Source: an uncultured Spirochaetaceae bacterium (GTDB taxonomy: Bacteria > Spirochaetota > Spirochaetia > Sphaerochaetales > Sphaerochaetaceae). From it: a stretch of DNA of 64,000 nucleotides. Positions 59,910 to 64,000 of this stretch are shown piece by piece; position 1 is the first letter of the stretch; each line of letters opens with the position of its first letter. The stretch is from contig OMYY01000005.1 in NCBI GenBank assembly GCA_900315435.1, positions 28,147 to 92,146 on the forward strand. Direction: 5' to 3'. A program made the translations under genes and the position numbers. Under the pieces are notes generated by a model, which made no database searches, was not told the DNA's origin, and saw nothing but the letters and a program-made list of their open reading frames with translations.

Positions 59910-60833
59910 ATGATCGCAACCGTAACCTGCAATCCTTCACTTGACTATCATATGCGCCTTACCGGAGCGCTGAAGGTAGGCACGCTGAACCGTGCGGACG
60001 AAACGACGATCCGCGTGGGTGGCAAGGGCATCAACGTCACCCAGGTCCTGACCAATCTGGGCGTGCCCAATATGGCCTACGGCTTCGTCGCGGGGAAGAC
60101 CGGACAGATGCTGTGCTCGATGATCGAGGAGGCCGGACTGCCCTTCACCCCAATCCCCGTGGGGCGTGGTTCGACTCGCATCAACGCCAAGATCCATGGT
60201 CTGCGCGAGACCGAGATCAATGGCGACGGCCCCACCATCGGGCAGAGCGAGGTCTCCATGCTGGTCGAGAAGCTTGCGGCCCTGCAGAAGGGTGATACGG
60301 TGGTGCTTTCCGGAAGTCTCGCCCCCGGCCTGAGCCCTTCCTGGTATGGCGCGCTCCTTGAGGAGCTGACGGGGAAGGGAATCCGCTTCGTGGTGGACGC
60401 GACCGGCCAGAGCCTGACCGGTACGCTCTGCTGCCGGCCCTTCCTGATCAAGCCCAACGCGAAAGAGCTGGGGGATTTGTTCGACGTGGAGATCAAGACG
60501 GTGGAGGATGCCGCCCATTACGGCAAACGGCTCGTGGAGATGGGGGCCCGCTACGTGCTGGTGAGCCGGGGTGGAGATGGCGCGGTGCTTGTAGGGCCGA
60601 AGGGCGACTACTGGTCTTCTTCGGCTCCTCAGGGGATGGTGGTGGACACCATCGGCAGTGGCGACTCGATGGTCGCCGGTTTCCTCTATGGCTTTGCGCA
60701 TGGCAAGGAAGCCGAGGTCGAGGCGCTCCGCTGGGGCACCGCCTGTGGCAGCGCCAGCGCCTTCTGCGACCATCTGGCTGGCAGAAGCGAGATCGAGGCT
60801 GTGCTGGGGCGGGTCAGGGTCACTCGCTGGTAA
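59910..60833 (+). CDS. PfkB family hexose-phosphate kinase (1-phosphofructokinase-like)
   Basis: 307 residues starting MIATVTCNPSLDYHMRL, the typical FruK/LacC start. Substrate loop RVGGKGINVTQVL (35-47) and catalytic motif DTIGSGDSMVAGF with the base Asp at about 252 are present. The family makes fructose 1,6- or tagatose 1,6-bisphosphate from the monophosphate. It follows the DeoR gene, with AGGGAG as ribosome site, and may serve the same sugar pathway. Its end overlaps the response regulator by 14 bp tail to tail. Confidence 0.9.
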   Translation: MIATVTCNPSLDYHMRLTGALKVGTLNRADETTIRVGGKGINVTQVLTNLGVPNMAYGFVAGKTGQMLCSMIEEAGLPFTPIPVGRGSTRINAKIHGLRETEINGDGPTIGQSEVSMLVEKLAALQKGDTVVLSGSLAPGLSPSWYGALLEELTGKGIRFVVDATGQSLTGTLCCRPFLIKPNAKELGDLFDVEIKTVEDAAHYGKRLVEMGARYVLVSRGGDGAVLVGPKGDYWSSSAPQGMVVDTIGSGDSMVAGFLYGFAHGKEAEVEALRWGTACGSASAFCDHLAGRSEIEAVLGRVRVTRW

Positions 60834-61632
60834 GCCGCCGTTCCTTGAGCTTTTTCGCCCGATACTGCAGGGGGCTGAGGCCCACCTGCTTTTTGAATGT
60901 CCACATGAAATAGTTGGGATCGGAGTACCCGACCCGGAAGGCGACGAGCTTCACCGGCTCGGTGGTCAGCTCGAGCAACTCTTTCGCCTTCTCCATCCGG
61001 TAGTGGATCAAAAAGGAGACGACGGTGTCCCCTGTCTGGGCCTTGAAGATTTTGGCGATGGTGAACTTGCTGTAGGCAAGGTCCAGGGCGATTTCGTCCA
61101 GCCCGATCCGCTCGCTGTAGTGCTGGGCGATATAGTTCTTGATCTGGGCCACCGGGTTCTCTTCCTCGGCCCCCTGCCGGACTGCCTGCAAGCGCTCTTC
61201 GCGTACCTTCAGGTAATCGCCCATCCGTTTCAGCTCGTTGCGTGCTGACGCTTCCTTGTCCAGCCGGTCGATGGTCTTCTCCAGGCTGGCGACCAGCTGT
61301 TCCTCCGACAGCGGTTTGACCAGGAAATCGAGCGCCCCGTTCTGCAACGCCTTGACCGCGTACTCGAATTGGGAATAGGCGGTGGAAATCAGTACCTTGG
61401 CGGTGTTTCCCTCGCTTCTGATGGTGTCTAGGAAGTCCAGACCGTTCATGCCCGGAAGGTTGATGTCCAGGGTGATGATGTCGATGTGGCGCTGGTGGCA
61501 GATGGAGAGCGCCTGGGAAGCGTTGCCCGCCTCGTAGACTGATGCCAAGGGCAACTGGTGCTTGGAGAGGAAAAACCGGAGCGCCTCCCTCTCGATCTGC
61601 TCGTCGTCGACAATCAGCAGGTTGTACATCAT
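60820..61632 (-). CDS. Response regulator with AraC-type DNA-binding domain (YesN-like)
   Basis: 270 residues. The receiver domain has acidic D9-D10 (LLIVDDEQIER), the phosphorylated Asp at about 56 (LDINLPGMNG), Thr/Ser near STAYSQ and K in LVKPLSEEQL. The C-terminal AraC domain has two HTHs, with LDEIALDLAYSKFTIAKIFKAQTG and LVAFRVGYSDPNYFMWTFKKQVGLSPLQYR. Such regulators control nearby sugar uptake genes. It overlaps the kinase gene by 4 bp. Confidence 0.94.
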   Translation of the reverse strand: MMYNLLIVDDEQIEREALRFFLSKHQLPLASVYEAGNASQALSICHQRHIDIITLDINLPGMNGLDFLDTIRSEGNTAKVLISTAYSQFEYAVKALQNGALDFLVKPLSEEQLVASLEKTIDRLDKEASARNELKRMGDYLKVREERLQAVRQGAEEENPVAQIKNYIAQHYSERIGLDEIALDLAYSKFTIAKIFKAQTGDTVVSFLIHYRMEKAKELLELTTEPVKLVAFRVGYSDPNYFMWTFKKQVGLSPLQYRAKKLKERRLTSE

Positions 61633-63059
61633 ATCTCCTCCTTCAAATGCAAGACCACCATCGTCCCCCGCCCTTCGCGGCTGATGATTTCCATCACATC
61701 CTTCGAACCGTAGAAGAGCTCGAGCCGCTTGTGGGTGTTGGCGATTCCGATGCGCTTGCTCTTGTAGGCGCGTAGGCAGGCAAGACGCTCCGATGGGATG
61801 CCGACACCGTCGTCGGCAATCCGTACCACGACTCCGCTGTTCCGTTCCTTGATATCGATGACCACGTGCCCGCCTTTTTCTAATGGCGAGATGCCGTGGA
61901 TGATCGCGTTTTCCACCAGTGGCTGGAGGGTGAAGCGTGGAATCATCACGCTTTCCAGCACCAGCGGTTCGGCATGGACGCTCCAGGAGAGCCTCTCCCC
62001 GAAGCGCATTGCCTGGATCTGCAGGTATTCCTCGGTAATCGCGACCTCCTCTTCCAGAAGGGCCGGCTCGCTGGGGTCGGTCAGGTTATACCGCATCAAG
62101 TTGGTAAGGCTGGAGAGCATGCGCTGGGCGGCTTGGAGTTTCCCGAGGGTGATCGTGCGGCTGATCGAGTTGAGGGTGTTGAAGAGGAAGTGCGGGTTTG
62201 TCTGGCTTTGCAGTACTGCCAAGGTCGCCTTGTCGATGGCTGCCTGGTATTCGGCATTCTGTTGCTTCGCCTTGGCGAGGTTCTGTTCTGCCTCGACCTT
62301 TTCCTTGATCTCCTCCTGCATGCTGTTGAAGGCCTCCACCAGCTGGGCGACGCTGGTGTCGGTGTGGGGCAGGAGGACCGGCTGTCCAAGGGATCCCTGG
62401 CTGATGGTCTTGGCCTTGGAGGCGAAGAGCTCCAGCGGGCGTTTGATCCAGGTGGAGAAGAAATAGAGGATGAGAAGGGTGATGGCAAGGAATGCGATGG
62501 CGTAGAGTCCGATGACCGTGGTCATGCGGGCCAGCATCCTTTGTTCGCCCCGTTGCCGGTCCAGGCTCTGCTCGATGATGATGCCTGACAGCTCGTCGCA
62601 GTACCTGGTCAGGTAACTGGCGATGACGGTCGCCTGGTCCCGGTTCTGGTAGCTGGCCTCGTTGTTCTCCATCTTCAAGGTATAGGTCCGCCTGCAAGCT
62701 TCCTCGAAAGTCTGGTAGGCGCTCCGGATGGCCGCCAGCAGATACGGGGTCCGCTCGTTGCCTGCCAACGGGGCATGCAGGTTGTCCAGGTGTTTCTCTC
62801 CCGTCTCAAGGCTTTCGGTGTGGTCTGCCAGTTTCTGTACGTTTCCCGATTCCATGTACCGGTTGAGAGACTCGGAGCTTTGGGCAAGGCTTTGTTTGAA
62901 AGCCTGCACCTGGTCCAGCGTGAAGGTGTATCGGCTTTGGTTCCGATAGTCTCCGGAAAGGCGAACGAAGAAGGTCGCGGTAAAGAGAATGAAGGCTCCG
63001 AGAAGCAAGAGGAGCCCTGTGGTGATGACGGCAGAGACTGATCGGGCCTTCGTCCGCAT
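61629..63059 (-). CDS. Sensor histidine kinase (LytS/YesM type)
   Basis: 476 residues from the ATG at 63059; AAGGAG lies 7 nt upstream, and a GTG at 63062 is a near alternative. Two membrane helices (about 9-32 and 183-203) enclose an extracytoplasmic helical domain of 150 residues; then a HAMP domain, a short coiled coil and a HisKA-like NPHFLFNTLNSISR motif with His at about 290. The ATPase has LQPLVENAIIHGI, IADDGVGI and IGIANTHKRLELFYG. It phosphorylates the YesN-like regulator encoded next. Confidence 0.94.
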   Translation of the reverse strand: MRTKARSVSAVITTGLLLLLGAFILFTATFFVRLSGDYRNQSRYTFTLDQVQAFKQSLAQSSESLNRYMESGNVQKLADHTESLETGEKHLDNLHAPLAGNERTPYLLAAIRSAYQTFEEACRRTYTLKMENNEASYQNRDQATVIASYLTRYCDELSGIIIEQSLDRQRGEQRMLARMTTVIGLYAIAFLAITLLILYFFSTWIKRPLELFASKAKTISQGSLGQPVLLPHTDTSVAQLVEAFNSMQEEIKEKVEAEQNLAKAKQQNAEYQAAIDKATLAVLQSQTNPHFLFNTLNSISRTITLGKLQAAQRMLSSLTNLMRYNLTDPSEPALLEEEVAITEEYLQIQAMRFGERLSWSVHAEPLVLESVMIPRFTLQPLVENAIIHGISPLEKGGHVVIDIKERNSGVVVRIADDGVGIPSERLACLRAYKSKRIGIANTHKRLELFYGSKDVMEIISREGRGTMVVLHLKEEI

Positions 63060-63928
63060 CACCAGTCTCCTTCCACCAGCTGCTTTTCCTTGCGTGCCAG
63101 CTCCAGCCAGTCTGCCTGTGCCCGCTCGATCAACGTGTCTCCGTACAGGGAGGCTTTCCTGGTCGCCTCCCCAAGCAGCGCTTGCTGTCGTGCATCCAGC
63201 GAATCCCAGACCCGACTGCTGACCACCAGCAGGGAAGGGAGGCTTTCCCGGTCGTTGACCCGGAGGGTACGGGCGAAGGCCCAGGTGGGCGAAAGGCAGA
63301 GGTCAAGGAAACCATCCTCGACTGCATCGATTTGGTGGCTGGAGAGCAAGGTGGAAAAGTCGTTGGGGTCGCTGGAGAAGGGAATGGCTCCCCAACGCTG
63401 GATCCGCTCTTGGAAAGAGCTGCCGCTCCTTACTCCGATGGTGGTTCCCTGCATGGTCTCGATGTGCGTCGTCCCGTTGGTGTAGAGGCAGCGCATTTCC
63501 GGTTCAAGGACGGCAAGGGGATGTATTCCTTTGGTCTCTAGTGCGGCGACCAGGCTTGGCCAGTGGGAAAGACAGTACGGTTTCCGTTCTTTGGCTTCAA
63601 GCTGCCGGAGCGTCCCGGCAACATGCTTCAGGGAGGGGACAGCGTCGCAGAGCGTCTCCATCCGGGCTGCCATCATCGAGATTCCGCCGAAGCGGAGCTG
63701 GATGAGGACCTCGCTTTCGCTGCCTAGCTCCGGTCCTGCCACCTGCAGGTGCAGGTCGGCGCCGGGTTCCCAGTCGCACTGGTGGGAAAGGTAGATGGAA
63801 GCTTTCCCGATCGGGTGCTTCTCGCCGCTGGGGACCGCAAGACGCAGATAGGCTGCCTCGGCACCCAAGGTGGAGGTGCAATACAAGAGGAGGACCAGGA
63901 ATGTAGTGAACCCTTCAAGTTGGACCAA
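63059..63928 (-). CDS. DctP-like extracytoplasmic binding protein, probable sensory partner, 5' end uncertain
   Basis: Up to 289 residues. A hydrophobic signal (FLVLLLYCTSTLGAEA) leads to a TRAP-type solute-binding domain with YLRLAVPSGEKHPIGKA, GGISMMAARM, METMQGTTIGVRSGSSFQERIQRWGAIPF and DAVEDGFLDLCLSPTWAFA. No TRAP permease genes follow; the kinase does, with a 1-base overlap (TGATG), so this protein likely presents ligand to the kinase. The only start in frame is TTG at 63928, which lies inside the hairpin at 63909-63950. The first residues (MVQLEGFT) therefore seem foreign, and the real start may have been lost. Confidence 0.8.
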   Translation of the reverse strand: MVQLEGFTTFLVLLLYCTSTLGAEAAYLRLAVPSGEKHPIGKASIYLSHQCDWEPGADLHLQVAGPELGSESEVLIQLRFGGISMMAARMETLCDAVPSLKHVAGTLRQLEAKERKPYCLSHWPSLVAALETKGIHPLAVLEPEMRCLYTNGTTHIETMQGTTIGVRSGSSFQERIQRWGAIPFSSDPNDFSTLLSSHQIDAVEDGFLDLCLSPTWAFARTLRVNDRESLPSLLVVSSRVWDSLDARQQALLGEATRKASLYGDTLIERAQADWLELARKEKQLVEGDW

Positions 63929-63950
63929 AAACCAACTTGGAGGGTTTTTT
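63909..63950 (+). other. Hairpin that buries a Shine-Dalgarno, possible insertion sequence end
   Basis: AACCCTTCAAGTTGG (63909-63923) and CCAACTTGGAGGGTT (63932-63946) pair with one G-T and an 8-nt loop, and six T end at 63950. The right arm holds GGAGGG, correctly spaced (7 nt) from the ATG at 63952. A transcript coming from outside would stop or hide the ribosome site, as known for several IS elements. Confidence 0.7.
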
Positions 63951-63951
63951 C

Positions 63952-64000
63952 ATGGTAAAGGAAAAGGATCTAAAAAGAGAACTGGAGATAGCGATCTCCG
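63952..64000 (+). CDS. Start of an ORF cut by the window edge, possible transposase
   Basis: Only 16 residues are visible (MVKEKDLKRELEIAIS). GGAGGG lies 7 nt upstream inside the hairpin. The sequence is basic and helical, with more A-rich codons than the neighbours. The position behind an SD-hiding hairpin at the disrupted 5' end of the dctP-like gene suggests a transposase, but the protein itself is too short to identify. Confidence 0.4.
   Translation, partial: MVKEKDLKRELEIAIS

Overview
The window looks like a chromosomal segment from a spirochaete, most likely of the Sphaerochaetaceae. This is inferred from the architecture and not from a database search. The clues are tuf directly upstream of an S10-spc-alpha cluster, secY followed straight by rpmJ (no adk, map or infA between), a membrane-anchored coiled-coil protein of the type seen in treponemes and sphaerochaetes, a NifS/NifU-BFD pair, a TGS-uridine kinase fusion, and Lys/Ala-rich tails on ribosomal proteins. 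The DNA is fairly G+C-rich with uniform codon use in most of the window.

Region 1 (1-14.2 kb) is the end of tuf, an intrinsic terminator, and then 28 co-directional translation genes plus secY and rpoA, from rpsJ to rplQ, closed by a terminator. Region 2 (14.2-28.7 kb) holds rny-ymdB-tlyA, a convergent GerMN-domain gene, ptsI, der, a HAD phosphatase, the coiled-coil protein, grpE, dnaK, dnaJ and rlmB. grpE and dnaK have near-identical promoters and no CIRCE operator was seen.

Region 3 (28.7-37.1 kb) has a divergent PurD-like gene with dus on the minus strand, then a RicT/PSP1 protein, rpsT, an HU-like protein, lnt, rho and rpmE. Region 4 (37.1-52.3 kb) is a set of small units: a degenerate galactokinase-like protein, surE, nifS-nifU, HAD phosphatases, a TGS-uridine kinase, an aldehyde:ferredoxin oxidoreductase-like protein without its Fe-S cysteines, hydrolases, a YihY-type membrane protein, a Crp-like regulator and a MazG-like pyrophosphohydrolase. 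Many genes in regions 3 and 4 have a good -10 box only 6-11 nt before the start codon and no Shine-Dalgarno, which points to leaderless mRNAs.

Region 5 (52.4-60.8 kb) is a carbohydrate catabolism island. Two paralogous DeoR regulators enclose a binding-protein ABC importer (no ATPase gene), a sugar-phosphate isomerase/epimerase, an AlsE/Rpe-like epimerase and a GatD-like dehydrogenase; a PfkB kinase follows the second regulator. The likely scheme is uptake of a sugar or polyol, oxidation or isomerisation to a ketose phosphate, epimerisation, and phosphorylation into glycolysis. Region 6 (60.8-64 kb) is a DctP-like binding protein, a histidine kinase and an AraC-type response regulator, translationally coupled. 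At the right edge a hairpin that buries a Shine-Dalgarno precedes a new truncated ORF and overlaps the 5' end of the dctP-like gene, which suggests the end of an insertion sequence.

No rRNA, tRNA or CRISPR array was found. All names are from reading protein motifs by eye.
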